64,000 nucleotides of DNA from ZC4RG30 sp963726085. Lineage in GTDB: Bacteria > Pseudomonadota > Gammaproteobacteria > Steroidobacterales > Steroidobacteraceae. The stretch is taken from NCBI GenBank assembly GCA_963726085.1, contig CAVSAR010000006.1:50699-114698 (forward strand), in the 5' to 3' direction. The number at the start of each line of letters is the position of its first letter. Position 1 is the stretch's first letter. The notes beneath the pieces were generated by a model, which saw only the letters and a program-made list of their open reading frames with translations, made no database searches and was not told the DNA's origin. A program made the position numbers and the translations under genes. Below are positions 53,569-61,570 of the stretch, one piece after another.

Positions 53569-54000
53569 TCACTTCACTTTCTCCCAGGCAGCTACCGATC
53601 CCTGAACCTTGCGAAACAGGGGGTGACATTGGGGCACTTCGATTCTACGCAATCGCCGATATACATCGGGGCTACGTCGTTTGAGTTTTCGAAGCAAATG
53701 CTTCCACTCGTAATCGAGTTGACCAGTTGTAACTGGCATCAGCTTGGCACGCCTAATGGGGCCGATCTTTCGTGCGTCAAATGTATAGCCTCTGGCTGTT
53801 GCTTCGGCGTGGATGTGAGACAGAAAGTAATTCACCGCCGACACCGGCATTTGGTGAGCGCGAAATCTAACCAATTGTGGATGATTCTGATACCCGCGTG
53901 TCTTGCCGCGAAGTACTGCCCGCGCCAAGAGTGCTTCACGCCAGAGAGCGACTAACCCTCGAGCGTCCAAGTACTGGGGGTGGAGTGACCAGAGGCGCAT
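53569..54000 (-). CDS. Pyrimidine-dimer DNA glycosylase / endonuclease V family protein
   Basis: 143 residues from ATG 54000: MRLWSLHPQYLDARGLVALW, LRGKTRGYQNHPQLVRFR, YTFDARKIGP. This is the Pyr_excise (PF03013) family related to phage T4 DenV, which excises UV-induced dimers. It is a recurrent integron-cassette gene. Stop 2 bp from the attC core. Confidence 0.88.
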   Translation of the reverse strand: MRLWSLHPQYLDARGLVALWREALLARAVLRGKTRGYQNHPQLVRFRAHQMPVSAVNYFLSHIHAEATARGYTFDARKIGPIRRAKLMPVTTGQLDYEWKHLLRKLKRRSPDVYRRLRRIEVPQCHPLFRKVQGSVAAWEKVK

Positions 54001-54012
54001 GCAGTGAGTGAC

Positions 54013-54147
54013 GCCTAACTGCACCGTTCAGCGGTCTGGCTCTCGCGCCTCAGCACACGGGCGCGCATGACTTGCTTGAGCGCGATGCGTCCTCGCCCAC
54101 GGGCAAGCACTTTATCGAGCCCGGCCTGCTGCAACGGTTTGTTATGC
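54013..54147 (-). repeat. attC site
   Basis: 135 bp, cores GCCTAAC and GTTATGC; consensus arms and centre present. Confidence 0.93.
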
Positions 54148-54747
54148 GGCAAGGCGCGCCTCGATCCGTTCGACCACAGCAAACACAAGAAGCACCAATG
54201 TTGTTGCCCAGGCGCCTGCAGATATGCTGTTGGGCATGTACATGGCGATGCAGACGCCAAGCGAGACAAGCAGCGCACCCAATGCGAGAAAGCTCTTCTG
54301 GCCATATAGGGTCGCGAATGGGAGATAATGTGCACCCACCAGGATCATCGCACCTGGATAGAACCAACTCGGCCGGAACACAACAGCCAGCACTAGGAGC
54401 GGCATGGACAGCGGAAGCACGAACGCAATCTGCATGGCCAGGGCACGAAATGGACTCTCGCTACCAAGGCCGGTTCGACGGCCAAGCAGGCGCAGGACAA
54501 GGGTGGTCAGCGGCAAGATAAAAAAACCGCCAATGACGAGGGCGGCCATGCCAATTCGATGCGAGTGCCATGTGCTGATACTCGCAGCGATGGCCCAAAT
54601 GACAGCGGAGACGGTTTGGCCGACGCTTCCGCCGAGGTAAGTATCCCGAACTTCTCGTTGTGCATCAGATATGAGCACGGGTTGCCGGCCGATGAGCAGG
54701 ATTGCCAAACTCGGGGCGCTCTCCTGTCGCACGACGTAGTGCCGCAT
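54142..54747 (-). CDS. DUF7010-like polytopic membrane protein
   Basis: Up to 201 residues with about six membrane helices: LGGSVGQTVSAVIWAIAASI, LVIGGFFILPLTTLVLRLLG, ALAMQIAFVLPLSMPLLVL, AMILVGAHYLPFATLYG. The pattern fits the DUF7010 family. ATG 54747 is formed by the attC core itself (GTTATGC); GTG 54678 is an alternative start closer to the family N-terminus. Function unknown. Confidence 0.72.
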   Translation of the reverse strand: MRHYVVRQESAPSLAILLIGRQPVLISDAQREVRDTYLGGSVGQTVSAVIWAIAASISTWHSHRIGMAALVIGGFFILPLTTLVLRLLGRRTGLGSESPFRALAMQIAFVLPLSMPLLVLAVVFRPSWFYPGAMILVGAHYLPFATLYGQKSFLALGALLVSLGVCIAMYMPNSISAGAWATTLVLLVFAVVERIEARLAA

Positions 54748-54878
54748 AACAGTTCCGTTCAGCGGCCGGCCACAGCCCGATTTGCATGCGGGCGCACAGG
54801 CCTTGTTCGAGCATTTCCCCTCCTCGCCCGCAGCCACGCACTTTATACAACCCTAACCGCTGCATCGGTTTGTTAGAC
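54744..54878 (-). repeat. attC site
   Basis: 135 bp, cores GCATAAC and GTTAGAC. The left core supplies a possible ATG for the downstream cassette. Confidence 0.93.
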
Positions 54879-54899
54879 GACGGTCGGTTATCCATGCCT

Positions 54900-55367
54900 C
54901 TACCTGCTATGACGCACTGCGGCCGTATAATGCGCAAGGGTATTTTGCATGTTCTGTTGTATGGTCTTCTCAGTCGCATTAGACAGGTTGTCTTTTAGGG
55001 TACGACAGAAGGGCCGGGCGTCTAGTTTTCGGGTCTGGGCGAGCGACTGAGCCCCCATCTCCTCGAACTGCTCTATCAGGTCACGCGATGCGGGCTTAGA
55101 CAGCTCTTTATTCGTTCCGATTTGTGCTCGCAGGGGTGCCGTGGCCTTCTGGTATCGCTTCTTGAATCGCAGGTACTCAGCCTCTAGCGATTGTCTAAGC
55201 TCCGGAACCATGGCGCCGCAATGCTGAACGAAAGGCGCGGCACTTTCCTCCTGCACTCGCAGCAGGAAAAGACCGACTGACTCGACCGGCGCTTCCGCCC
55301 GCGCTCGCAGCGCCAAAGATGAGATGGCAACAAGCGTAAGGGCGAACTTGGTAGCGGATGCGTTCAT
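54900..55367 (-). CDS. Exported two-cysteine cassette protein, family A
   Basis: 155 residues: signal peptide (LTLVAISSLALRARA), then a helical body with HCGAMVPELRQSLEAEYLRF and a second Cys in ARPFCRTLKDNLSNATEK. The spacing of the two Cys and the M-x-PEL segment recur in the cassette protein at 56663. No known family. Predicted periplasmic. Confidence 0.75.
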   Translation of the reverse strand: MNASATKFALTLVAISSLALRARAEAPVESVGLFLLRVQEESAAPFVQHCGAMVPELRQSLEAEYLRFKKRYQKATAPLRAQIGTNKELSKPASRDLIEQFEEMGAQSLAQTRKLDARPFCRTLKDNLSNATEKTIQQNMQNTLAHYTAAVRHSR

Positions 55368-55378
55368 CGTTAGCCGCA

Positions 55379-55513
55379 GTCTAACTGCACCTTTCAGCGG
55401 CCGGGCATAGACCCAACAGCACGCGGGCGCGCATGACTCGCTTTGGCGCCGCGTGCCCTCGCCCGCGGCCTAGCACTTTATCCAACCCGGACCGCTGCAA
55501 CGGTTTGTTGGGC
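55379..55513 (-). repeat. attC site
   Basis: 135 bp, cores GTCTAAC and GTTGGGC. Confidence 0.93.
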
Positions 55514-55535
55514 GACAGCTCCACTCCTATGTTCA

Positions 55536-55937
55536 TTAGGGTGCTCTCGAGAAGGAGTGAATCGTTTCTAACGCCTGATCCCAGTTGGCCTTGCTTGAGA
55601 CAAATATGTGAGCGTCGGGCCGAATCGGTACATCACTATCGAGGCTTCCCGCCGGGACCACCAGGAGTGCACCGTTCATTTGGAGGTTTGGCAGTGCCGA
55701 GCCGCAAATAGAACAGAAGGCCCGTTTGTGCTGGGTCGATGCCAGATTGAACGTTGTGACTAGTTCTTGGCCGGACAGCCATTTCAACACACCTGAGGTC
55801 GTGAATAGATTTGCTGCGTGCGCCGACCCGGAGTTCTTACGGCAGTATTCACAGTGGCACAGATAGAATTTCTGGAAATCACCCTCGACCTCGAACGTAA
55901 TTGTTTCGCACAGACAGGAGCCGGAATGCTTGGTCAC
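55536..55937 (-). CDS. GFA/CENP-V family zinc protein, cassette gene
   Basis: 133 residues from GTG 55937. GSCLCETITFEV, LCHCEYCRKNSGSAH and FCSICGSALP carry the zinc cysteines. An apparent earlier start at 55967 lies inside the attC. Second GFA gene of the window (other at 35435), but the two are not close copies. Confidence 0.87.
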   Translation of the reverse strand: MTKHSGSCLCETITFEVEGDFQKFYLCHCEYCRKNSGSAHAANLFTTSGVLKWLSGQELVTTFNLASTQHKRAFCSICGSALPNLQMNGALLVVPAGSLDSDVPIRPDAHIFVSSKANWDQALETIHSFSRAP

Positions 55938-55955
55938 GCGATGCGCTCCTCTGTC

Positions 55956-56090
55956 GCCCAATTGCACCGTTCAGCGGCCTGGCTCGCGTGCCTCAGCACG
56001 CGGACGCACCTGACCTGCTTGGACGGAGGGCGTTCTCGCCCGCGGCCGATCGCTTTATCGACCCAGGAACGCTGCAACGGTTTGTTAGGC
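55956..56090 (-). repeat. attC site
   Basis: 135 bp, left core GCCCAAT (imperfect), right core GTTAGGC. Confidence 0.92.
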
Positions 56091-56100
56091 GACAGCACCT

Positions 56101-56508
56101 TCATTTTGAAGTTAGCCTCTTGGCGCTGAATACCAAGTACAGCAGCAGTATGGACGCCACACCCACCTCGAACCAGATGGTGAAGTTCATGCCGTGAGAG
56201 TGGGCATGAAGCGGTGCGCGCGTGTAGTGAAGTAGTCCATCCAAACCCACTGCCGCGTAGATGCAGAGCAAAGCGAAGCCCGTCGCCCGTGGTCCGTATC
56301 GGTGTAGTAGGTATCCGAGCAGTCCGACGGCGGTGATAGCCAGCCAGGTCAAGTAGACGCTAGAGCGAGTGATCCAGGCTGGAAGGTTCGGATAGGCCCG
56401 AACGAACTCCGCGTTGTGTGTGAAGTGTAGGAGGCTTGCCGCCACATACAGCAGCAAGAGGACTTCGAGCACGAAGCCCTTGTTTGAAGATTGGGTGGCC
56501 TTGACCAT
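56101..56508 (-). CDS. Four-helix membrane protein with His-rich loops, cassette gene
   Basis: 135 residues, four predicted helices (EVLLLLYVAASLLHF; VYLTWLAITAVGLLGYLL; GFALLCIYAAVGLDGLLHY; WFEVGVASILLLYLVF). His residues cluster near membrane ends (LHFTHNAEF, LHAHSHGMN), which could bind metal or heme (inference). No family recognised. Confidence 0.75.
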   Translation of the reverse strand: MVKATQSSNKGFVLEVLLLLYVAASLLHFTHNAEFVRAYPNLPAWITRSSVYLTWLAITAVGLLGYLLHRYGPRATGFALLCIYAAVGLDGLLHYTRAPLHAHSHGMNFTIWFEVGVASILLLYLVFSAKRLTSK

Positions 56509-56517
56509 GAATCTGTC

Positions 56518-56652
56518 GCCTAACAGTCCCGTTCAGCGGCCGGGCACTGAACCATCCGCACGCGGGCGCACATAACTTGCTTGGGCGCTGGGCGTCCCCG
56601 CCCGCGGCCAAGCACTTTTTCCAGCCCGGCCCGCTGCAACTGTTTGTTAGGC
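56518..56652 (-). repeat. attC site
   Basis: 135 bp, cores GCCTAAC and GTTAGGC, right arm GCTGCAACTG. Confidence 0.93.
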
Positions 56653-56662
56653 GGCGCGATGG

Positions 56663-57154
56663 TCATTTCCCTGCGTTCTCTGATTCTAGCCGCTTCGCCC
56701 CGAGAGCCGCTTGAACTTGCAGCTGTTCAAACACGTCCCCGAGTATCCGGGCAAAGTACTCGGGAGTCCTGTCGGTGATGCTGGTCAAGAACCATGGACA
56801 GAAGACCTGTGGCCCGGCTCTCTTCGGAATATCTAAGGCCCATGTCTTGGGATCTGCGGTGAGTGCATCCATCGGACTTGATTCGTGCTTAACGTACTCA
56901 CTACCCTCGAAGCGAGCGGCTATCAGAGTCGAGACCTTTACAAAGGAGGCCTTATAGGCCTCAAGACTCGATTGGATCTGATTCTTCAGTTCAGGCATGG
57001 TCTCAGCGCAGTATGCGGCCTGCGTTTCCGTGCCCAAGAGCTGCGTTCTTAAAAAGAGGTCAAGGTTGGTATCTTGAGCGAGCGTAACACCCGGCACGAG
57101 GAATAATGCCACTACCGCCAAGGCGACTGTCGGTGGGCGGTTCAGTTGTCGCAT
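56663..57154 (-). CDS. Exported two-cysteine cassette protein, family A
   Basis: 163 residues: signal peptide (ALAVVALFLVPGVTLAQ), AYCAETMPELKNQIQSSLEA, later QVFCPWFLTSITDRTPEYF. These two blocks match in order and spacing those of the protein at 54900 (HCGAMVPELRQSLEAE; PFCRTLKDNLSNATEK), so the two look like members of one undescribed family. Confidence 0.75.
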   Translation of the reverse strand: MRQLNRPPTVALAVVALFLVPGVTLAQDTNLDLFLRTQLLGTETQAAYCAETMPELKNQIQSSLEAYKASFVKVSTLIAARFEGSEYVKHESSPMDALTADPKTWALDIPKRAGPQVFCPWFLTSITDRTPEYFARILGDVFEQLQVQAALGAKRLESENAGK

Positions 57155-57163
57155 GGTCGTGCC

Positions 57164-57298
57164 GCCTAACAGTTCCGTTCAGCGGCCGGACTCGCGTGCC
57201 CCAGCACGCGGGCGTACCGGACTCGCTTGGGCGCGGGGCGTTCTCGTCTGCGGCCAGGCACTTTATCCACCCCGGATCGCTGCAACGGTTTGTTAGGC
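57164..57298 (-). repeat. attC site
   Basis: 135 bp, cores GCCTAAC and GTTAGGC. Confidence 0.93.
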
Positions 57299-57305
57299 GA
57301 CATAC

Positions 57306-57545
57306 TTAGTCATTGTCATCTGGCGGGTCACCATTATCACCGGATATCTTTTTGCGAGGCTCCTGCGCGGTTTGGACGATTTCGTTGCTTGGATCTTGCA
57401 CGTTGCCGAGAGTCATAAGTGTCATAGAACCCCCTATGACATTAATAGCCTTCCCACTCCGCTTCGCGGCCCGGATCGCCCAGGCGCCTGCGGCAATCAC
57501 GAGCATTCCGAGTAGCAAGAAGACGGCACCTTCAAGAATGGTCAT
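57306..57545 (-). CDS. Small single-helix membrane protein, cassette gene
   Basis: 79 residues: one N-terminal helix (LEGAVFLLLGMLVIAAGAWA), then a hydrophilic tail with an acidic end (DNGDPPDDND). No family recognised. Confidence 0.65.
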   Translation of the reverse strand: MTILEGAVFLLLGMLVIAAGAWAIRAAKRSGKAINVIGGSMTLMTLGNVQDPSNEIVQTAQEPRKKISGDNGDPPDDND

Positions 57546-57706
57546 CGTTTCCCTTCTGCGCCGCGCATCGAATCAGCAGGTTCGCTTAGCGGCATGATCA
57601 TGGGACGTGGCGGCCGTGCTGGCGAATTCAATAGCAACGTGTCGACATGAGACCCAAGGTTATCGCTTGCAACGGGTCTTCTATCCGTTGGAAAGTGGCT
57701 TATGTC
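57546..57706. other. Non-coding cassette leader
   Basis: About 160 bp between the small membrane gene and the broken attC. An open frame on the minus strand continues into the attC and has no family resemblance; not called. Confidence 0.4.
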
Positions 57707-57780
57707 GCCTAACAGTTCCGTTGTGCTCGAACAAGTCACGCGCGCCCGCGTGCTGAACCCACGGATTTAGACACCGGGAG
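57707..57780 (-). repeat. Broken attC with inverted core
   Basis: Begins normally (GCCTAACAGTTCCGTT) but then reads GTGCTCGAACAAGTCACGCG, the reverse complement of the central part of other sites, followed by unrelated sequence. The right arm is missing. The site should not work, so the two flanking cassettes would move only as one unit. Confidence 0.8.
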
Positions 57781-57785
57781 TGCCA

Positions 57786-58238
57786 TTACAGAAGTTTCTT
57801 CATGAGCAGACCCCAACCAAATTGCGTGCGCTCAGTGCCGAAGGCCTCGAACCCACACGCTGTATAGAAGTGCTCAGCGTGAGGATTTCCAAGGACGTAA
57901 AGATACTTTGCGCCTGTGCTTTTTGCTGAGGTTGAACAAAAGTTGACTAGGGCGCGGCCGATTCCCTGGCGCCAGCTGTCTGGCTCAACGAAAAGTGCAT
58001 CCAAATCGACGTCTCCGTCTTCGCGTGGAAGAATGGCGGAAAAGCCTATGATCTTGGCGCCGTGCTCTGCCACAAAGGTATGACCGTCAATGATCTGCTG
58101 CGCTGGCAATGAGATGGCGTTCGGATTGGCTAACAAGGCTTCACGGTCCATTGCGTTTTGCAATGAAGCGCGCCGTTGAAGCTCTTCAAGGAAGCGGCGC
58201 TCCGAGATGACAGCTGGCCGAACCGTGACGTCCTGCAC
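57786..58238 (-). CDS. GNAT-family acetyltransferase, cassette gene
   Basis: 150 residues from GTG 58238. LFVEPDSWRQGIGRALVNF is the acetyl-CoA loop; HAEHFYTACGFEAFG closes the fold. Common type in cassette arrays. Its own downstream attC is broken. Confidence 0.87.
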   Translation of the reverse strand: MQDVTVRPAVISERRFLEELQRRASLQNAMDREALLANPNAISLPAQQIIDGHTFVAEHGAKIIGFSAILPREDGDVDLDALFVEPDSWRQGIGRALVNFCSTSAKSTGAKYLYVLGNPHAEHFYTACGFEAFGTERTQFGWGLLMKKLL

Positions 58239-58244
58239 AGTGAC

Positions 58245-58379
58245 GCCTAACAGTCCCGTTCAGCGGCCGGCCACCCACGCTTTAGCACGCGGGCGCGCAT
58301 GACTTGTTCGAGCACGACTTCTCCTCGCCCGCGGCCAGGCACTTAATCGATCCCGGACCGCTGCAACGGTTTGTTAGGA
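58245..58379 (-). repeat. attC site
   Basis: 135 bp, cores GCCTAAC and GTTAGGA. Confidence 0.92.
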
Positions 58380-58380
58380 G

Positions 58381-58911
58381 TCACTTCCTTGCCACTTGCT
58401 TTACTTGCTGTACTACAAGCAGCGTCGCCATGCCCATGTGCCCGTATCCAATCCAGTAGGTGCCTCCCGGCAGTTTTCGTTCCTCCCCCGAGAAGTATCT
58501 ACCGACCAGGGTTACCTGAGCCAGACCGTATCCTTTCCGGGGTAAGGTGAGTTTCTGGAACTTCGTAAAGAGGTCATCTTCCACAATCGACGTTTCAATC
58601 CCTTCAACCACCAGCGAGGATGAACGCTTTGGATCCGCTGAAACGCCACAGCAATATATGACCTGAGATCCCTGCTTTCCGCCAAGCTCAAGCCAAATCA
58701 TATTCTTGTTATGGCATGTACTATCTGACAATGTGAAGTCTTCAAAGCCTCGTGACACAGTGCCGCTGATTTCAATTAGCTTGTGATTGAAGTCTCCAGG
58801 CTTCGCAAGTAGTTCGCATACGGTAAGTTGCAATGGCTCTTCGGCATGGACGATCGTTGGCAGGACCACACATGCAAATGCTGCGAGCAAAAGCACTAGG
58901 CGATGCGACAT
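58381..58911 (-). CDS. Exported cassette protein of unknown family, possible OB fold
   Basis: 176 residues: signal peptide (LLLAAFACVVLPTIVHA), LTVCELLAKPGDFNHKLIEI, SGTVSRGFEDFTLSDSTC, IWLELGG, VIYCCGV. The beta-rich order and GxVxxGFEDFTL segment suggest an OB-like domain seen in hypothetical proteins. Four Cys could form disulfides. Function unknown. Confidence 0.75.
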   Translation of the reverse strand: MSHRLVLLLAAFACVVLPTIVHAEEPLQLTVCELLAKPGDFNHKLIEISGTVSRGFEDFTLSDSTCHNKNMIWLELGGKQGSQVIYCCGVSADPKRSSSLVVEGIETSIVEDDLFTKFQKLTLPRKGYGLAQVTLVGRYFSGEERKLPGGTYWIGYGHMGMATLLVVQQVKQVARK

Positions 58912-58929
58912 GCAAATCTCCTTCGTGAC

Positions 58930-59064
58930 GCCTAACAGTTCCGTTCAGCGCCCGGGCATTGAAGGTTCAGCACGCGGGCGTACATGACTTGTTCAAGCAC
59001 AACGCGCTCTCGCCCGCGGCCAAGCACTTTGTCCGTCACGGACCGCTGCAACGGTTTGTTAGAC
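58930..59064 (-). repeat. attC site
   Basis: 135 bp, cores GCCTAAC and GTTAGAC. Confidence 0.93.
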
Positions 59065-59109
59065 GGCGCGGGTGTGTTTTGAGCAGTGACGGGCGCCGCC
59101 GGCTGTAGT

Positions 59110-59370
59110 TTAGTCATGGGTCACAACCCTTAACCCGTGAGGTCGCAGCCCTTCAACCGCAACGAGGCGCACACCATCTGAAAGTTGCCGCGTCTCACAT
59201 CGCACGAGGCTTCCAGACGGATATTCCCAACGCTCCGTCTCAGGGTCATCGTTCTTTGAGACAATCAGAAAGGCATCCCCGGCCCGTCGCATTGCTTGAA
59301 CGGGCCGCCACGTGTCGGCCCCCTCCTCTAGGAGCGCAACGTAGATCGTTTCTGATAGAGCTTGAGGCAT
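59110..59370 (-). CDS. Small soluble cassette protein
   Basis: 86 residues: ETIYVALLEEGADTWRPVQA, DAFLIVSKND, EYPSGSLVRCETRQLSDG. It reads as a compact SH3-like beta barrel. Similar small proteins are frequent in cassette arrays but have no known role. Confidence 0.72.
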   Translation of the reverse strand: MPQALSETIYVALLEEGADTWRPVQAMRRAGDAFLIVSKNDDPETERWEYPSGSLVRCETRQLSDGVRLVAVEGLRPHGLRVVTHD

Positions 59371-59386
59371 GAAGTTCGGGATCGCC

Positions 59387-59521
59387 GTCTAACAGTTCCG
59401 TTCAGCGGCCGGGCGTTGGCTATCCAGCACGCGGGCGCACAAGTGTTGTTCTAGCACAACCTCTCCTCGCCCGCGGCCAAGCACTTAATCCTTCCCGGAC
59501 CGCTGCAACGGCTTGTTAGAC
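59387..59521 (-). repeat. attC site
   Basis: 135 bp, cores GTCTAAC and GTTAGAC. The C-terminus of the BrnA-like protein is encoded by its right arm. Confidence 0.93.
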
Positions 59522-59751
59522 GGCGTATTTATCTGGGCGTAGCGATCCACTAATGCGCGAATCATTCTCTGGTACTGCGTACCGTTGCGGCGCGCCTCTT
59601 CCCTAAAGAAGTCAACGCTGCGCTTGGAGAGCGCGATCGTGACCTTCTCCACGTCCTCTTTCAGCACCAGATCGCTGGGCGCAGGGAGAAAGTCCTCAAC
59701 GATCTTTATGGCTCCGATGGGGCCCTTTGTGTATTTGATTCTCTTGCTCAT
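59485..59751 (-). CDS. brnA: BrnA-like antitoxin with attC-encoded tail
   Basis: 88 residues from ATG 59751. KVTIALSKRSVDFFREEARRNG and YQRMIRALVDRYA form the ribbon-helix-helix-type DNA-binding region of BrnA/CopG antitoxins. The last residues (SNKPLQRSGKD) come from the attC. The toxin gene upstream is frameshifted, so this may be an orphan antitoxin. Confidence 0.8.
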   Translation of the reverse strand: MSKRIKYTKGPIGAIKIVEDFLPAPSDLVLKEDVEKVTIALSKRSVDFFREEARRNGTQYQRMIRALVDRYAQINTPSNKPLQRSGKD

Positions 59752-60015
59752 AGATGTCTCTACCTTTGGCCCAGTAGCCAGCTCCAAAGATGCGGACTAC
59801 GTTGTCTCTGTAGGTAAACCGCACTGTCATGATCCCACCACTGTGCTCACCGAAGCAGAAGTGGCGCTTCTCCTTAGTCGTGCTGTGTTTCAGGTCCTCA
59901 GCCAGGATGCGCCTCGGATCGAGAAAGGCCTCTTGGCGTCGGCAAAGCTGACGCCGTGTTTGGCCTGGTTGACTCGATCCTTGCGGGGGTCCCACTCGAA
60001 CGAGATCGACAGCAT
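59696..60015 (-). pseudogene. brnT: BrnT-like toxin with frameshift
   Basis: From ATG 60015: ISFEWDPRKDRVNQAKHGVSFADA is a perfect BrnT opening, then the frame is lost near 59942. The continuation (EAFLDPRRILAEDLKHSTTK, VRIFGAGYWAKGRDIYEQE) is one base out and ends at 59696. A one-base deletion in the GCCAAGAG run is inferred. BrnT is a ribonuclease toxin with a RelE-like fold. Confidence 0.82.
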
Positions 60016-60047
60016 GGAATGAGGTTATCACAGGTATGGGTATATCG

Positions 60048-60063
60048 CCATACTTTAGTATGG
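60048..60063. promoter_or_regulatory. Inverted repeat upstream of brnT-like gene
   Basis: CCATAC-TTTA-GTATGG, with a further GTATGG at 60034-60039. Placed 33 bp before the toxin start; probable autorepressor operator for the BrnA-like protein. Confidence 0.55.
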
Positions 60064-60088
60064 GCTCTGCGCAATGACCCCTGGCGCC

Positions 60089-60223
60089 GTCTAACGGCTC
60101 CGTTCAGCGGCCGGCAACAGACGCATTAGCACGCGGGCGCACATGACTTGTTCGTGCAAGAGATCTTCTCGCCCGCGGCCAAGCACTTTATCCAACCCGG
60201 ACCGCTGCAACGGTTTGTCAGGC
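60089..60223 (-). repeat. attC site
   Basis: 135 bp, cores GTCTAAC and GTCAGGC. Confidence 0.93.
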
Positions 60224-60685
60224 GGCGCGCTTTTTAGCAAACATCCTACGAACACCAATTCCGGACGCGACACCAGTAAGCGTCGGAATGGTGGCCAAAA
60301 TGGCCCAAAAGACAATGTCTAACGGCCATATTGTGAGTTCGTTGTAGTACGGGTAGAGACCGGTACGTACATGGGCAAATATGAACTCCTCTATCAAAAG
60401 CCACACCACCACCCCTGCCGCGACTCCAACGTATATGCCCCCTATGGAGTGCCCTGCAGCGGCTCGACTGTGAGTAGGTTCGAGTGCACCGACCCTCCAT
60501 CCGGCAGTCGTGCTCACCAGGAAGAACAGGATGCCAATAGTCACCAATCCTACGGGTCGATCAAGGTCCCGCAACATGAAGATGTTCACAGCCTTATTGA
60601 TGCAGTAGAGCAGCACTGTGGTCACACATCCGCAAATGGTGCCGAAACCGAAAGGGTGCTGGTCTTTCATTTCGAGTATCTCCAC
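60218..60685 (-). CDS. Four-helix membrane protein, cassette gene
   Basis: 155 residues from GTG 60685 (or ATG 60670): helices around TICGCVTTVLLYCINKAV, VGLVTIGILFFLVSTTAGW, IYVGVAAGVVVWLLIEEFIF and LDIVFWAILATIPTLTG, ending in a basic KKRAA. No family recognised. Stop overlaps the attC core. Confidence 0.72.
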   Translation of the reverse strand: MEILEMKDQHPFGFGTICGCVTTVLLYCINKAVNIFMLRDLDRPVGLVTIGILFFLVSTTAGWRVGALEPTHSRAAAGHSIGGIYVGVAAGVVVWLLIEEFIFAHVRTGLYPYYNELTIWPLDIVFWAILATIPTLTGVASGIGVRRMFAKKRAA

Positions 60686-60718
60686 GGTGGCGGATCAAAC
60701 GTCCGGATGCCTAGCGCC

Positions 60719-60853
60719 GCCTAACAGCCCCGTTCAGCGGCCGGCCACAAACGCTTCAGCACGCGGGCGCGCCAGAATTGCTTGGGCGCGAGGCGTCCTC
60801 GCCCGCGGCCAAGCACTTTATCTACCCTGGACCGTTGCAACGGTTTGTAAGGC
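60719..60853 (-). repeat. attC site
   Basis: 135 bp, left core GCCTAAC, right core GTAAGGC (one substitution). Confidence 0.92.
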
Positions 60854-60889
60854 GCCCCGGCCGTGATCTCGACTTGCGCACTCTGTATC

Positions 60890-61402
60890 TCACGCATCAG
60901 CTGCACCAAGGCTTGTGAATCGAAATACATTCCACCGCGAACCATCCTCGCGAGTCCACGCTTTGCATTGGAACCGACCGCCTGTGTACTGCTCGATCAC
61001 GCGTTGCCAAAAGCGTTGAGCCGGGACATTGACTTCATTGACCCTTACCTCCCACACACCAGGAACGGATCGAAATAGGTCGTGCGCCGCGGCCCGCCCC
61101 ACGCCACGGTGTCGAACGCCGCGAACCACAAAGAACTCTGCAAGATCGAGCACCGCGGGATCGCTAGAGACCCTAGAGCCCTGTGAAGTCAAAGCGAACC
61201 CGACAAGACTGTTCTCGGATCGAATGAATAGCGCGGTGCGGCCTTGTTCGGTCCAATAGGCTGGCAGCGCAGGGTATATAAACCGACCTTCCTCGGACGG
61301 TGTCATGCCCAGGAACTCACTGAAGTCGTGGACATAGAGATGGAGCAGATTCTCAAGCGTGCTTCGATCGCTCTCTGACGCTTGGACAAGGGTTACGTTC
61401 AC
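60890..61402 (-). CDS. GNAT-family acetyltransferase, cassette gene
   Basis: 170 residues from GTG 61402. LHLYVHDFSEFLG and FFVVRGVRHRGVGRAAAHDL are typical of a GNAT subgroup common in cassettes; ends in a Trp-rich segment (GSRWNVFRF). Substrate unknown. Confidence 0.86.
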   Translation of the reverse strand: MNVTLVQASESDRSTLENLLHLYVHDFSEFLGMTPSEEGRFIYPALPAYWTEQGRTALFIRSENSLVGFALTSQGSRVSSDPAVLDLAEFFVVRGVRHRGVGRAAAHDLFRSVPGVWEVRVNEVNVPAQRFWQRVIEQYTGGRFQCKAWTREDGSRWNVFRFTSLGAADA

Positions 61403-61435
61403 GGGCTCCTCAGTTTGAGTCTAACGTCAGATGGC

Positions 61436-61570
61436 GCCTAACTGCACCGTTCAGCGGCCGGGCTCGCGTGCCTCAGCACGCGGGCGCGCCAGACTTGCTT
61501 GGGCGCGGGTCGCTCTCGCCCGCGGCCAAGCACTTTATCGACTCCGGACCGCTGCAACGGTTTGTTAGAC
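61436..61570 (-). repeat. attC site
   Basis: 135 bp, cores GCCTAAC and GTTAGAC. An extra GTCTAAC occurs 18 bp to its left. Confidence 0.93.

Noticed and set aside
54748..54837. N-terminal extension of the DUF7010-like gene
   Set aside because: The extra 30 codons translate attC, not protein-coding sequence.
57542..57739. 65-codon minus-strand frame over the broken attC
   Set aside because: Lies mostly in leader and attC sequence and has no similarity or ribosome-binding site.
60890..61402. Possible aminoglycoside-resistance cassette
   Set aside because: The GNAT motifs are generic and lack features specific to aminoglycoside acetyltransferases; no known resistance gene is visible in the array.
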